Below are positions 23,371 through 35,800 of a DNA stretch of 64,000 nucleotides, one piece after another. Within the stretch, counting starts at the first letter, position 1; the number at the start of each line of letters is the position of its first letter. The notes beneath the pieces are model-generated. The model did not search any database. It was not told the origin of the DNA and saw only the letters and a program-made list of their open reading frames with translations. The DNA comes from Serendipita indica DSM 11827 (lineage: Eukaryota; Basidiomycota; Agaricomycetes; Sebacinales; Serendipitaceae). Location of the stretch: positions 558,001 through 622,000 of the forward strand of contig CAJVGD010000046.1 of assembly GCA_910890315.1 (NCBI GenBank), written 5' to 3'. The translations under genes were made by a program, and so were the position numbers.

Positions 23371-25616
23371 TCATACAGATTCGTTATCGATGTCACAAGT
23401 GTATTGGGAGATTTCGATGTGGAATAGAGTATAAAAACAGACTTGTCGTCTGAAGCCATATCGAATATTGCGCAGAATAGGAGAAAGGTAGTTGTAACCT
23501 TTCCTCCATGTTTGAAGTATTTCTTGTGCATCTTTGGGATACACAGGAGCCTGTATATAGAGATGCCCTCCCGGTCTGTCACTGATGGCTGATAGGGACA
23601 GCTGCCAAAGTTTAGATGCCCAATACACCTGGAGCATCCTGTACTAATGAAAGGTGTCAGCGAACTCCTGATTAGTCGACAGTTGCTCACATAGCAGGAT
23701 CGAGCATGCACTCGAGATTACCAAGGATTGATAAATAAAAGTTCGGTGGTCTCGGAGTAATATATCCCCGAACGAGACTGGATAACGGACGAACGATAGA
23801 GGAGGGGATAGGTCCATGAAATATAACTCGTTTCAGAGCACAAACTCCGTCCTTTGCAGCCAAAATACGGTTCTCCACCATGATAAAGAAGATGTCCCAT
23901 TCGGGTGCTTCATAAAGTTCGAGTTCGCGGAGTGCTGGTAGACTGTGTGGACGACAGGCCATATCATGGCAAATCACGGGGATAAAGTCGGGATGAGATA
24001 GTGTGAGAGCAAATAAATTTGTAAGGTCCAAAGATATGCTCATCGGAGAGACTCTCGTATGACCACCGAGCTCCAATCTCTCAAGTCGCCGCCAGTGGTT
24101 GTTGGAGAGGGACAATGTGTTCACATCGTCATTATTGTTTGCTAGTTCGAACTTTAATTTAATTGCGTCCGAATGAGCAAATGAAATGAGGGCCTTTGTC
24201 GATCCCGATACAGTAAGGGACTAGATGCCCTCAGATGTGGTCCACTGAAAGTTGCCAGGACATGCTATGTTTCCGACGAAGATGTCTGTAAGATGCTTGT
24301 TTTCCTGAAGAATATTCAAATCAAATTCGTGCTCACGTCCTGAATAGAGCTCGAATCCGTGGAGTTTGGGAGCAACTCGAAGGAAGGCTAGAACTACAGG
24401 CTGAAGAACGCCAGGTAGAGCATCCGTGTAGTATGTGAAACCTAGGCGACGAAGAGATTCCGAAAAACAGTCGGGTATGTCTCGATAGTCTTGTGTCATT
24501 AGGCGAGTAGTAAGGGTAAGCCTGAGGTTGAGGTCGTGGAGAGAAGGAAGTTTAGGGAGTAGCTGGATGCATTCTTTAATGTCTGTCGTGTCGACCTCCA
24601 TCCAGAGGTTGACTATAGTTGATGCTGAACGGAAAGCAAGTTGCGTGCCTATTGCCAATGGCATTCCGTGGCAAGTTAACTCTCGCCATGCTAGCTAGCA
24701 TACCATCGGACATATCCTCAATAGTGCGATTTATATTTTCTTTTAGGGTGGAATCGTCCATATGGGTCTTTCTGCACCTGATGGAAACGCGCAAAAGAGA
24801 CTCTTGAGATTCTGTCCACCGCATAACTGCACTAGTATCCATCAGTGAGTCAAGATCAACTTCGAGGCCGGTAATGCGAGAGTTTTCGATTTCAAGCACG
24901 AAAACTCGGCACCCGCCACCGATCGAGTCGGCAATACCACAGGACGATAGTGCTTGATGCCGCGAGAGGAACTGAGGCAGAAGAGGTCTAAGGCAATCAA
25001 GGCTTCTGAATTCCACAGAGGTCACTGAAGGGAAAGTGAGCGTTAAGATCGCCCAATCTTCATCAACCGTTTGCATGTACCAATACTTTGTGACCAATGT
25101 AATGCGATGAAGATGAGGTTGCAGGATGGGAAGTATCTGCAGAAGACTCTCATCTCCGTGATAATGTGTCAGCGAGAGTTCCAACTGCCCAGAGAAGTGC
25201 AAGCCGATGGCTATGGTAGCCTGAAGGTCCGGTATATTATTCGCGATGCTGAGTGAAGTCCACATCAGAGGAGTATTGAATAGTATAGTGCTCCATCGTG
25301 AGCAAGCATTTCCAAGGAAAAGATTCACTCGTGCGGGGACTCTATATACATCGAACCATTGAGCCTCACGGAATATTGCGAGGAGTATCTCGTCTGGTAG
25401 ATCATCGATCGTCGTCTTCGCCGTTTGCGTAGAATTCACACGTTCTAAATGCTTCATTATGTTGTTATATTGCCCTAAAATATCCGGATTTATCTTTGAT
25501 ACGTTGCCAGAGTTATCGTAAGTGGTATCAATAAGACGCAGAAGCTCGATTCGCCTTCTTTCAAGTTTCATGTCGTCTTGCATCATGAAAGAGTCCAAAA
25601 CTGGTTTATCGCTCAT
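23371..25616 (-). CDS. F-box protein with leucine-rich C-terminal region
   Basis: Substrate adaptor candidate for SCF ubiquitin ligases. The N terminus has a helical region (MKLERRRIELLRLID), then the F-box TTIDDLPDEILLAIFREA and a Trp-rich continuation (CSRWSTILFNTPLMWTSL) typical of the large agaricomycete F-box family. The rest is Leu-rich, repeat-like sequence. A 55-nt intron (GTATGC to AATAG) joins TIEDMSDG to TQLAFRSAST. A TAG at 24221-24223 interrupts a frame that otherwise stays open and protein-like from 24664 to 23687. It may be removed by a 57-nt intron beginning GTCGGA, or it may truncate the gene. Another intron before 23650 leads to the last exon, with LQVYWASKLWQLSLSAI, ending at 23371. 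No close partner is evident. These genes usually turn over fast. Confidence 0.72.
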
Positions 25617-26858
25617 GCCGTACTGGTGCTCGAGACCTTATACACTTTGCCATAAGGTCAAAGTTCTACCAACAACTCGGCTCCAATGATACGTTATCCG
25701 TACCATTCGTTCTCCTTCTGCTTCATTGGAGATTCCTGTAAAATCTAGCGCCAATCATATTATGCAATTATCTGCTGCTAAGTCAATAGAAATGAATTTA
25801 ATGACTATATAAGGTATACCAAACCAAAGCGGGAGCTATTGCTCAAGGGTCGCGTAGGATTGAATTATACCGAGAAGTTTGGAGGAGAAGCCTCGTGTTA
25901 CAATGTGTCAAATCTCAGTCATGACAATGCCCCTCGGTTTGAATGGATGCATCTTCCTAACCATCAATGGTAGGTTGGATATTGCCATTTGAATGCTTGA
26001 GACCGGGTTTGCAAGAGTGTGATCCGAAATAATCGGATCTAACAACCATGAGCCTTAGTTTCTATGACTCTGTGGCGTCGTGAACCAGCAGTTCATGAGT
26101 CAGCGACAACCATTGACAGTTGGCAAGAGTAAATGGATATTAAGGGGAAAGAACACACTGCTACTGCTCACGAGGAACTGGCTACGACGTTATTCTGAAT
26201 ATAGAGTCCGCCGAAGTGGGGCGGGACATGATATAGGTGCCGAATCTTCGGGACGAGGATTTGATTGCCAAGGGTAATCTTCGGGTATTACTAACACGCC
26301 TATGTTCCTCTTAAGGCTAGCGTTTACCAACCTCGGAGGGGGTGGCTTGAGAACGCGTTGAGCAACTTTTCATATACCATGAAGTTACATCCTATAGACT
26401 ATATGTTACGGAATTCGCGGTAGTGGGATCGCGGCGCCTAATGCTGTGTGTCCCACGGCGTTGGCTGAAACATCAAACCAGCACAAGACTCTTGACCCGG
26501 ACCTCGTATCCCACCGGATGGAGGAAGGCATATGAACAGAAGTAGTAATCGCTTGTATGGTCAATTAGCAGAGCCATCGGTGAGAGAGAGATATCCTAGC
26601 AGGCTCTGCATGTGCACGTAGCACCGCGACAAAGCTCACTCTCAGGTTTCCACATATTGGTCAATGCAGATACATTGTACAGAATCGTAAAGCGAATATG
26701 AACAACAACATCAGCGATGGTGACACGAGGACGACGTGACGGAAGACTACAGCCCGAGCATGGGAGAGGGAAACACGACAAACGCGAAGCCGACAAACCA
26801 AATATGTACGGTAGACGGGGGGCTCTATACGATAAAAGAAAGGGACCTGGCGCAGCGT
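25617..26858. other. Gene-free stretch of about 1.2 kb between two F-box genes
   Basis: No frame here has protein-like composition and no tRNA-like T-loop (GTTCRANNC) was found in a cloverleaf context. Base composition drifts more AT-rich at 25690-25860 than in the genes. I saw no long direct or inverted repeat by eye. It may be decayed sequence of a former gene, as expected near fast-evolving F-box genes. Confidence 0.4.
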
Positions 26859-28909
26859 CTAGACAAAGCTTGCGTTTGCGTATGCCCATCCGAGGCGGAT
26901 GAACTGGTGCCAATTGGCAGGCATAGCGGTCCATTCATGCGAGACGGCGTCATGCTTGGTCTCACGGGATACAGATAGCGAAGCTGACGCTCGTGGTGGA
27001 ACGAGCTGCCATGCAGACCACTGGAGTTCGATGAGATTCAACGAGCCGCCGCAGGGAGTCGCGTGATCATGCAAGGTTGATAATGTAGAATGGTATGCGA
27101 GAGCCTCTGCGTTGACTTTGGATTGTCCCATTGTGAATGGCAAGGAATATGCAAAGGACAGCGTGTGGAGGAGGGGTAGGTGAGAGAGAGCATCGTTGAG
27201 AGACGTCGAGAGATCCTGAAAAGCAACGGACACGTCAGCAGGAGCAGACAGCAGTTTTTTCTAAAAAAAGAGGTGCTTACCCAAGTAGTTTCCATTTGCT
27301 TCTCTCCGGTGGCTGTCGACTGCGAGCTGCGGGCGAGAACGTCGTAGGAAGTAGCCATGAAATCTAGTACTTGCTCCTCTGGTGAGCACGGATAGACGTG
27401 CAGACCCAGCAAACGTAGCGTGGGTAGTCGTCGGGCAATTGTGGATGCCATGGCGCTTGCCTCGTCAGCCGACCGGCATTGCAGTCCAAGCTGAAGCTGC
27501 TCGACGTCTTCAATAGATCGGGAGTCTGCTTGTGATTGTGGCACAAGCGCGTTCAAGAGATTGTCCAGAGTTGCCGCGTCCAAGGGATGCTGGAAATCGA
27601 TTCGCAAGACCGAAAGCGGTGAACGAGCGCTCGGGGTTTGTAATCCTCGATCAATAGCGTGTATTTGGTCGTGATCCATATCCACGTCTTTCCCATTCCA
27701 GTCGACAGAGGACGGTAGGCGGTCGTTCCCGCGCATACCACCAGCGTCTTGGTGGTGGTGTTGCTGTGTGATCGGTGTCGATGAGATGCTATGACGCGCG
27801 CCTAAAACCCATAGTGCCGTCTGTGTGTCGAGGACATTGAGAGCGGCTAGATTGACGAATCCTTGCGGCTCTGCAGAGATTGGTTCGAGATTGGAAAGTG
27901 CTCGGACGAGTGCACGTTCAATGGGTATGCCTAGATTGATTTCGAGCGACACGAGCCCACTCTGCATTCCGTTGAGCGCCCGCGCTAGCAATACAACGCC
28001 GTCTTGGCCAAAACACGGCAGCCCACGAATCGCGAAATGACGGACAGAGCGTGCGGCGGATGGTCGTGTTGCCAGAGTGTGGATGAGTCCCCATTCGCTG
28101 CTGCCCGAAGTTGCCGTTGCTGGGGTCGATAATGTGGCCTCGTGTAGATATACCGCGTCTGGAGGTGAGTAGAGCTGGATGTGTTGGAGTGTGTGGTACA
28201 AGGCCCGCTCGCAAAGCGCGTGCAAGCGGGAACACACGCGCATAACCGGCGGAAGGCATGATAACGGCAAGAAGGACAGGATGTGGCTTAGCGTCTCGTT
28301 TGGGAGTGTGAAGAGCATAGACAGGCTGCGGTCTCGACCGTGAATTGCCTCGAGCGGACGGGATTTGAGAACATCCGGCGTCTTTACCCGAGCTGACGGT
28401 TCGCTGGACCAGAGGTCGTGGTGCATCCCTCGACGAGAGCTGCTGAGAGGAGACGAGGGCGTCAAGGGAGTCGGGAGCTGACTAGTAGTGTTTAGTCGTT
28501 CTAGCGGCGAGGTCGGAGGAGTAAGAAGCACTGTGTACAATGCATTTGGCTTGTCATTCTGAAGAGACGCGCTCATCCTGTTGTCGTTGCGGAGATGGCT
28601 GCACGAGGCACTCTGGGATATGCCGGACATTGTCGGTTTATATACCGGGGCAGAATCAAAGGTGTGGTCTAGTTTGCGTGAAAAAGCCAATGCCCGGTCG
28701 TGTCTCCCCTTGGAGGCAGTCTCACTGGGAGCTGCTGCTGATGCCTGTGGGAGCACCGACGGCGGACGGCAAGCACTAGCAACCACGCTACAGCTCTCTC
28801 CAGCGTAATCGGCGGACGGACAGGGCAGTGGCCAGCGGTGCTGGGCCACGATGGGCGAGATTGGCGTCGGGAGCGCCGTGGACGATGCAAGCAGCCTGGG
28901 AGTCGTCAT
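26859..28909 (-). CDS. F-box domain protein
   Basis: Starts at 28909 with MTTPRLLASSTALPTPISP; the frame is open further upstream, but only through a TTG. The first about 200 residues are Pro/Ser/Thr rich and disordered (LLTPPTSPLE, LPTPLTPSSPLSSS). The F-box follows: LFTLPNETLSHILSFLP, then RVCSRLHALCERALYHTLQHIQLY. Downstream are leucine-patterned stretches (HFAIRGLPCFG, LVSLEINLG, LRLLGLHVYP) like the beta strands of a repeat domain, interrupted by a His/Gln/Asp-rich loop. One intron near 27230-27290 joins KQMETT to DLSTSLNDALSHLPLLHTLSFAYSL, and the protein ends WAYANASFV at 26859. It differs from the neighbouring F-box gene in layout, so it is not a recent tandem copy. Substrate unknown. 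Confidence 0.8.
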
Positions 28910-29848
28910 CTGGATATGGTATTCGAGCGTGGACGAGACCAAACGCTTAGAGGGGCTGTGGATCCCGTGCGAGCATGGGCATGATTCAACGGAGATTAAA
29001 TTTGGGTGCAAAATTCACAGAAAATTTGTCAGAAACACCCCGATTAACGTCACAACAGATGACTTGCCTCGAGCGCGCCCCGACCTCTGCGTACACCCTC
29101 GTCGCTGCACAACATGGACAGCCGTCGTAGTGGACGTTGTCAAGTCGCGGAATGCTCAGAGTTGGAAGGGCACTTCTTGTAGCTGTAGCCATGCTGTTTC
29201 CTGCTGTCGTCTGGCCTTTGACTGCTGGCCGCGTCGTTGCAAACTGAGATTAGATTATTTCGACGAGGCAAATGGGGAACCAACAGACCAGTCTCTGCAA
29301 AAACTTCGTGGCAAGAAAAGGGATTTCTGAGCGCTAACACGGCAATTTTATGCGCAAGAGCCCTCTTCCGCATCCGAACGCTCCTCTTGTAGCGCCCAAT
29401 CAACACCGCCCTTGGCGATTGCCTCAAACATGTCGCTCAGAAATCCCCCGGAGATTGATCACATGCAAGATAGAGATCAGGGACAGAATGCAGACAGTGA
29501 CCAAAGACGCTATCTAACACGAATTACTAAGACCGATAACTACAGAGTTCTCTCCGAAGTAATAATGACCACCCATAACGAGATGAAATTATCGAGAATC
29601 CAAACTCCAAAACAGGCTTGACTGGGCGCTACCGAACAATGAGCGCCTCACCCCCCAGCGAGCGCTCAAGATGTCAACGTTGTCGACTCCCCCTTCCCTG
29701 CGCCAAAAAGCACCGATGAATGCGAACCACCGACACTTGCTAGAGGTTTCCCAACGTGGCTATTTGATGCGCCTCTGGCCCCGATCGGTCCCCCTTTCAA
29801 AGAACGCCCGTCCGTAGCTCTTTTTTTCGCTCCCACCCGACATGACTT
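28910..29848. other. Gene-free stretch of about 0.94 kb
   Basis: It lies between the F-box gene start and the Rad54 stop, all on the minus strand. A 68-codon minus frame with an ATG at 29192 (MATATRSALPTLSIPRLD) is the only notable one, with no neighbouring exon to support it. The region probably includes the F-box gene promoter and Rad54 3' UTR. I saw no RNA gene or repeat. Confidence 0.35.
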
Positions 29849-32700
29849 CTAGTGGCTGATGTATTGGAACACAAATGACACCTCTGGCAGGCCCACTTCT
29901 GCACGCAGTAGGTCGTCGTGGTTGTTCTTGAGCTCGCCATTTGTAAAATGATTCCAGGTACTCGCGTCTCCATACAATAGCGCTGGCGCCTTGACGTGTT
30001 GAACGCCATCTTTGCATCGTTTGCATTTAAACGTGTCATGTGTATCCGAAAGCGTCGTTTCCGTAAACTCGAAGAGCTTGCGGAGCATGTCCAATGAAAA
30101 ATGTCGTTCGGTATCTTCCTTTTCGTCCACGACACAAGACGAGAGCGCTTGTTTCTGTGCCTGCCGTTGGAAAATCTTCTCCTCGATGGAGCCCGTCATC
30201 ACGAATCGGTAAACGAAGCCTGTTTGCACCGCGTGAGATGGGCGCTTCAGACATGAAACCAGGCGGCTCACATTCTTTCTTCTGGCCATCACGCCATACA
30301 CGCGCCAATGCCTGCTGATCCGCAGCCGGGTTCCAATCTGTTCCGTCCCTTCATGTCAGCTCTCCCGGAAGTACGCGCTCAATCACCGGTGCTTACCAGG
30401 ATCAAAAAGGATCAGTCTGTTCGCTCCAATAAGATTTATCCCGCATCCACCGGCCTTGCTACTCAGCAAGAAAATAAACTCCGAGCCCTCTGGATCATTG
30501 AACCGATCCACAAGTTTCTGCCGCTTGCTGATGCCCATCTGACCATCGAGCCGGAAATATCCGTATCTAGACCATATTCAGCCATGACGAAATTGCTACA
30601 TTTTAATAGCAACGCACCCTTTTGCCCGACAAAGTCGCTCCATGAGATCTAGCGTGGCCGTATAGTTGCTGATCAGTACAATTTTGTCCGTGGTCTGCGT
30701 TTTGATGTGATGAAGCATGCGTTCTAGAACAATAAATTTGCCGGAAAGTTGGCAATCGAGCATTGCTGGCGCGCGCTCCCTCCCACCAAGATTGCGCGTC
30801 GAGTTACCCATTCCGTAGCCCGGAGGAAGCAATTCTTCCGAACCGGCAAGCTCACCAGGAAGATCCAAAAGCTCTGGGTGATTGCAAAGCTTCTTTAGCA
30901 ACCCAATGGCTTTGAGAGGTTGTGAGCCCTTGCCGCGTAAGAGACTCTTGATTTCGGGAGAAGTGATAAAGAGTCGATACAGGGCCAACTGAAGCTCGGA
31001 GGGCCGGCAGAATACAACTTGCTCGTACTTGATGGGCACTGTAATGCCTGTAAGCTAACTCGTGTGTGGCTCCACCATCGGGACACGTACAGTATTTGGA
31101 AAGCAGTTCATTTGTCCGGCGAATGATGAATGGCGCAACCAGTGCACCCAGCTCCTTGAGTTTCGCCTCGCTCGCGTCTTTGACCGCGTCCGTCGCGTCG
31201 GCATCGCGTCCTCGGATAATGGTATTCTCAAAATTCTTTCTAAACTCGGCCTGAGTTCCGAGGTAATTGGGATTTGCAAAGTTGAGAAGCGAAAAGTATT
31301 CCGAGAGATCGTTCTGGATGGGTGTTCCGGACAAGATGACGCGACGCTGGACTTTGAGGCTCGTGAGTATCTGAAACGTCTGTGACTCTCCATTTTTGAG
31401 GCGATGACCCTCGTCGCAAATGAGCAGCCCAATTTCGCAGTTGGCCAATTCTTGTGCCAATGTTCGAAGCGTCTCATAGGAGCAGATCATGACTTGGCAT
31501 ACTGTTAGTTCGAGCTGCGTCGGTTTGATATGCTCGTACCTGGAAGCGTGACGTTACGACCACGAGCAGCGACCCAGCGCCGAACGCCTTCAATGACCTC
31601 TGCCTTCTTGCCACGGCCATCCAACGCAAAGCAGCCAACTGTGCCCTTTCCAAGCCATTTGTCTGATGATGGTTAGCGAATGAAATAGGCGCTCTGGTCA
31701 CTTACCCAGTTCGTTTGCCCAGTTGCGGACCAGACTGCTGGGACAACTGATGATGCACTTTTCAATCGTGGGTTTTCCAGCATGCGGAGATTGCTTGAGA
31801 AGGGTCCATATCAAAGAAATGGTCTGAAGCGTCTTGCCTGTAGCATGTGAGCCGAGACGAGGAAGGACCTAAAGACATACCGAGTCCCATGCCATCGGCC
31901 ATGATACAACCGTATTGATTCTCAACAACCATTCCAGACGTGCAGCGATAGAGAAACTAGGAAATGTAAGAAATTTTCACACGAGTAAATGTTGTAGATA
32001 CCTTGACGCCCTCAATTTGGTGAGGTCGAAGGATTTTAGAAAGGACAGGATCAATCACGACGGGAACCTTTTGAGAAAGCTTTTTGCGCGTTTGGTCCTC
32101 TCCAAGAAGCTCTCGGAGGCTCTTATGGGGATTGTAGAGGCCTTCAATCTTGGCCCTAGCCGCCTTTCGTTCTTCTTCCTTTGCTTCCTCTCGCAGTCGT
32201 TCCAAGCGCTCCTCGTCCGATTCACGATCGTCGATTGTGGGGTCGTAAAGAACGATGGAATGCTCAGCCATAGGATCATGTAGCGGGCGAGGCAGGAGTT
32301 TGACGATTGGTCGAACACCTAGTGCGGTACCCGACAGGCCAACGCTGATGTACTTGCCATCCTTGGTCTTCATCCCTGGAATGGTGAACCGCTGAGCAAA
32401 GACTTTATCGCTCGGTTTGGGCTCGTAGACTGGGAATGACTTGTTGATGTTGGGTGCGCGTTCGCCGAGCGGGTCGTCCTCAAACTCGTCATCCTTGTCT
32501 GTCTTCCGCTTCTTCCGTCGATAATCTCCTTCTCCCTCATCTTCTATGGCGTTTTCTTTGTACGAGACACGCTTCCGTTTGCGCGTCGGCTGCTCGCGCT
32601 GCTGAAGAATGGCGGAAGCGGGCGTCTTGAACGGCTGGGCGAATTTCATGTCGCGTATATGAGCGAGAGCAGGATCCTTGTGTCGATTTGAGCGGTACAT
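29849..32700 (-). CDS. RAD54: Rad54 DNA-dependent ATPase of homologous recombination
   Basis: SNF2-family translocase that helps Rad51 strand exchange and remodels the joint molecule in the nucleus. The basic N-terminal region carries [12 protein letters not shown] and [11 protein letters not shown], then [19 protein letters not shown]. Helicase motifs run in order: [15 protein letters not shown], Walker [14 protein letters not shown], motif [13 protein letters not shown], motif [68 protein letters not shown], and [20 protein letters not shown]. After splicing, [21 protein letters not shown] continues into [15 protein letters not shown] and a C-terminal zinc-binding-like CKRC, as in Rad54. 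About eight introns. The start at 32700 ([15 protein letters not shown]) is the best ATG, but an extra upstream exon is possible. It sits 185 nt downstream of the P4-ATPase on the same strand. Confidence 0.93.
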
Positions 32701-32885
32701 AATGGTCCAGACGCGTCTCAAAGAAGGGGTCGCGAAAGGTATTTGGTCAAACACGAAACTTTGTTTGGCCACAAACAAAGGACCACGTGAAGTTTGCCAC
32801 ACCGCAAATAAAATAAATTCTATTGACTGTACAGTTACAGAATCCAGATTGACAGTCACTCAGGAGGTGCGACCATTGGTTGGCT

Positions 32886-35800
32886 CTAGAGACCGCTTGG
32901 CTTCTGATGCGACTGCGAGGTATCGTAGGCACGGATCAGTTTGGCTTGGTCCTGTCGACCAGCGTCTTCTGTCTGGCTAAACGCAAACCCACGATTACGC
33001 CGCATCCGCTGCACCGCGCGGACCTTTTTGATCGCCTTTTGGAATCTATGCCATTGTTAGATATGGTTTACTCCTTCAGAGGTACACTTACTGTTCCTGC
33101 CGCGGGCGATAATCCGGAATATTGTACTTTTGAAGCTCTTGGGCAATATGGTAAGAGAGCGGCCGATATGTCCTTCGCCAGCTAGACGAGATCAGTAATT
33201 TGTAAACCATACAGAGATGGGTACCCACTATTTCCACACAAAGTCCCGCACGAGGCAGACAGCCGGCAAGAGGATGAGTGTAAAGTAGAAGACGCTATTG
33301 GTCCAAAGTTGGGGAACAAGGCCGTCGTACTCGGTCGAGAAGTTGAGCATGGGTGCAATCCAGCAGTAGAGAGGAAGGAATATCATGGTGAAGACGAATG
33401 ATCCCGGAATCGCGGCCACAGTGTATTTTGTCCACAGGCTAGCAGTAATGTCAGCCCATGCGAAGTCAGATATATCAAGACTCACTCAGATACAAGTGCT
33501 GCTTTGCCCAATACTGTCAAGAGGACAGCGAGGTATAGCGTAGTGCCCCAGAACCAATGGCCAGAGTCGAACCCATTCGACTCTTTTAGATCACCCCAGA
33601 ACAGGATTATAGAAAAGCCATAGAGAATCTAAAGCAAGTTAGCCGACTTCCTTGGGAATTATTCTCTACATACTATACTGTGGTATAGCGCGTTGATAAT
33701 CCACATCCAAAACGCAGTCTTGGTGAAGAAAGTATTCTTTTGTCCCAACATGTAGAGTTGAGGATAACGATCGAGCATGCGCGCCGAAACGAATTGGTCG
33801 AAGATGCCAATCACCAGTGGCGGAAGGACGGTAAAGAACACGTTGTAGAATGAAAGGGTCCATGATTCGTTGGCGATTTGTCCCGAAAAGTTGTTACTGA
33901 AAGAATACTAATGCCAGGTTAGATCCGATGAGCAGTCGACGTAAAACCGCATACCCAAAACTGCGTCATGTACAAGACAATGTTTTTGTAAAACGAGTCT
34001 ATAGAAGGTCAGACTTTGCTATCGCCATTCGTACAACTTACAAAGGATGAGTTTACTGAGTCGCTGATAACTCCAGGAGCCATGGACCAGCAAAAGCTTC
34101 TTCAGATAACGGAATTGCGAAATGGCAACGTCGGCAGACCGTGCAGCCTGAAGTCCTTCTACACCAGAAATACCGACGCCAACGTGTGCAGCTTGAATCA
34201 TGCTAACATCGTTGGCCCCGTCCCCGATCGCCAGCAGAATGGCCTCGGAGTTTTTCTTTACGAGCTTCACAACCAAAGCCTTCTGCAAGGGCGAGACACG
34301 ACAACAGATGACGGCTTTGCAGAGGATTGCAAGTTCGAGGAAAATCTTGGAAAGCGGCTTTTCAAGTGCAAATGTCAGACTCTTCCCGTCTGCGAGTATA
34401 TCAGTAATCATGACCAGCATCTTGACTAGCGACATACCGATGATGAGTGCCAAATCTTCTTGCTCGCCAGTATTACGTTGACTTTTAATAGCGTTGAGAC
34501 GCTTCGTGAGGAATTCCTCTGTTCCTTGGGCATTTTCTTCATTGACGATCACCTGTGAAAAAAATTGAATAACGGTAATGACAAAAACAAGCCAGTTTAC
34601 CAAGTTCATGGATTCAGATATCAGTCGACAAGACATTCCGATGTTGATAGCAGTCTCTTGGCGATCGCCAGTGAGCACCCAGACCTTGATCCCGGCCATC
34701 TGGAGCGTATGGATTGTATCCGGAACACCATCCTGTAGCTTGTCTTCAATAGCTGTTGCGCCAAGCAGGAACATGTTCTTTTCAATCATCTCCGCCGCGT
34801 TGTCCAATGCTTCGCCACGACCGTTGATAGTTTGCGCTGCCTTGTCGTAAATTTGGGACCACTCCCGATATTCCGACTCTGATATTTCCCGGGAAGCGAT
34901 ACACAGAGTTCGCAGGCCCTCGGTCGCGTATTCCTCCAGATGAACAAGGGTCGCTTCCGTGTAAGGTTGTGTAGGGCTCAAACGTTCGAGAATGACCGTA
35001 TCCGCGCCCTTGCAGTAGAGCTTGATCTTTCCATCCGGACCTCGCACGACTGTCGACATTCGCTTCCGGGTCGAGTTGAATTCGCACACATTCAGGATCT
35101 CAAACTCCTGCGTGGTACCAGCAATATCAACGAACACCGACTTTGGCTTGCGAGTCTACGAAAGTGGTTAGCGACCATGACTGGCCGTTGTCGTGGTACC
35201 TACGTGGAAGCGATACCCCAAAAGTTCGGCACCTGCCACAAGTGCTGCTTCATCAGGACTGCTCGCTTGATAAATCACCTTGCCATCATCCTTGACTTCC
35301 GGAATAACGGTGTGACAGACAGCAAGCAGGGACAGGAACTCTTTGAGTACCTCGCGGTGAACGGCGTCCTCACGAGATCCAGCCTTGAGGCTAGACAGTT
35401 CCAGTTCTAGGTCCTTGAAAGACCTCCAGGGGCCGCCGCTGGCCTCTTCGCGTCTGGAATCATCGACCGTCTCTGCATAGGCAACACCCCCGACGCTACA
35501 CATCTTGAACACCATTTCGTTGCATGTCAGCGTGCCGGTCTTGTCGCTAAAGATATACTCGATCTGTCCCAGCTCTTCAACCAAAGACGACGTTCTGCAA
35601 AGAGCTGGCGTGTCGGTCTTCTCATGGTACATGTCCAGATCGAAGTTGATGAGTTGCGCTTGCTGAAACTTGACGACCTCCATTGTCACAATCAGGCTGG
35701 ACGAGGTGTTAGTGGTTGATGAGGAATTGTGACATAAAACCGCACGAGATGGGTATCAGATTATTATAAAGAATAATAAAGGTTAGGATGTCTGTCTAGT

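Noticed and set aside
26080-26277. 65-codon plus-strand frame in the gap between the F-box genes
   Set aside because: Short, basic and without support; expected by chance in 1.2 kb.
28986-29192. 68-codon minus-strand frame starting MATATRSALPTLS
   Set aside because: No linked exon, no recognisable domain, and composition not clearly protein-like.
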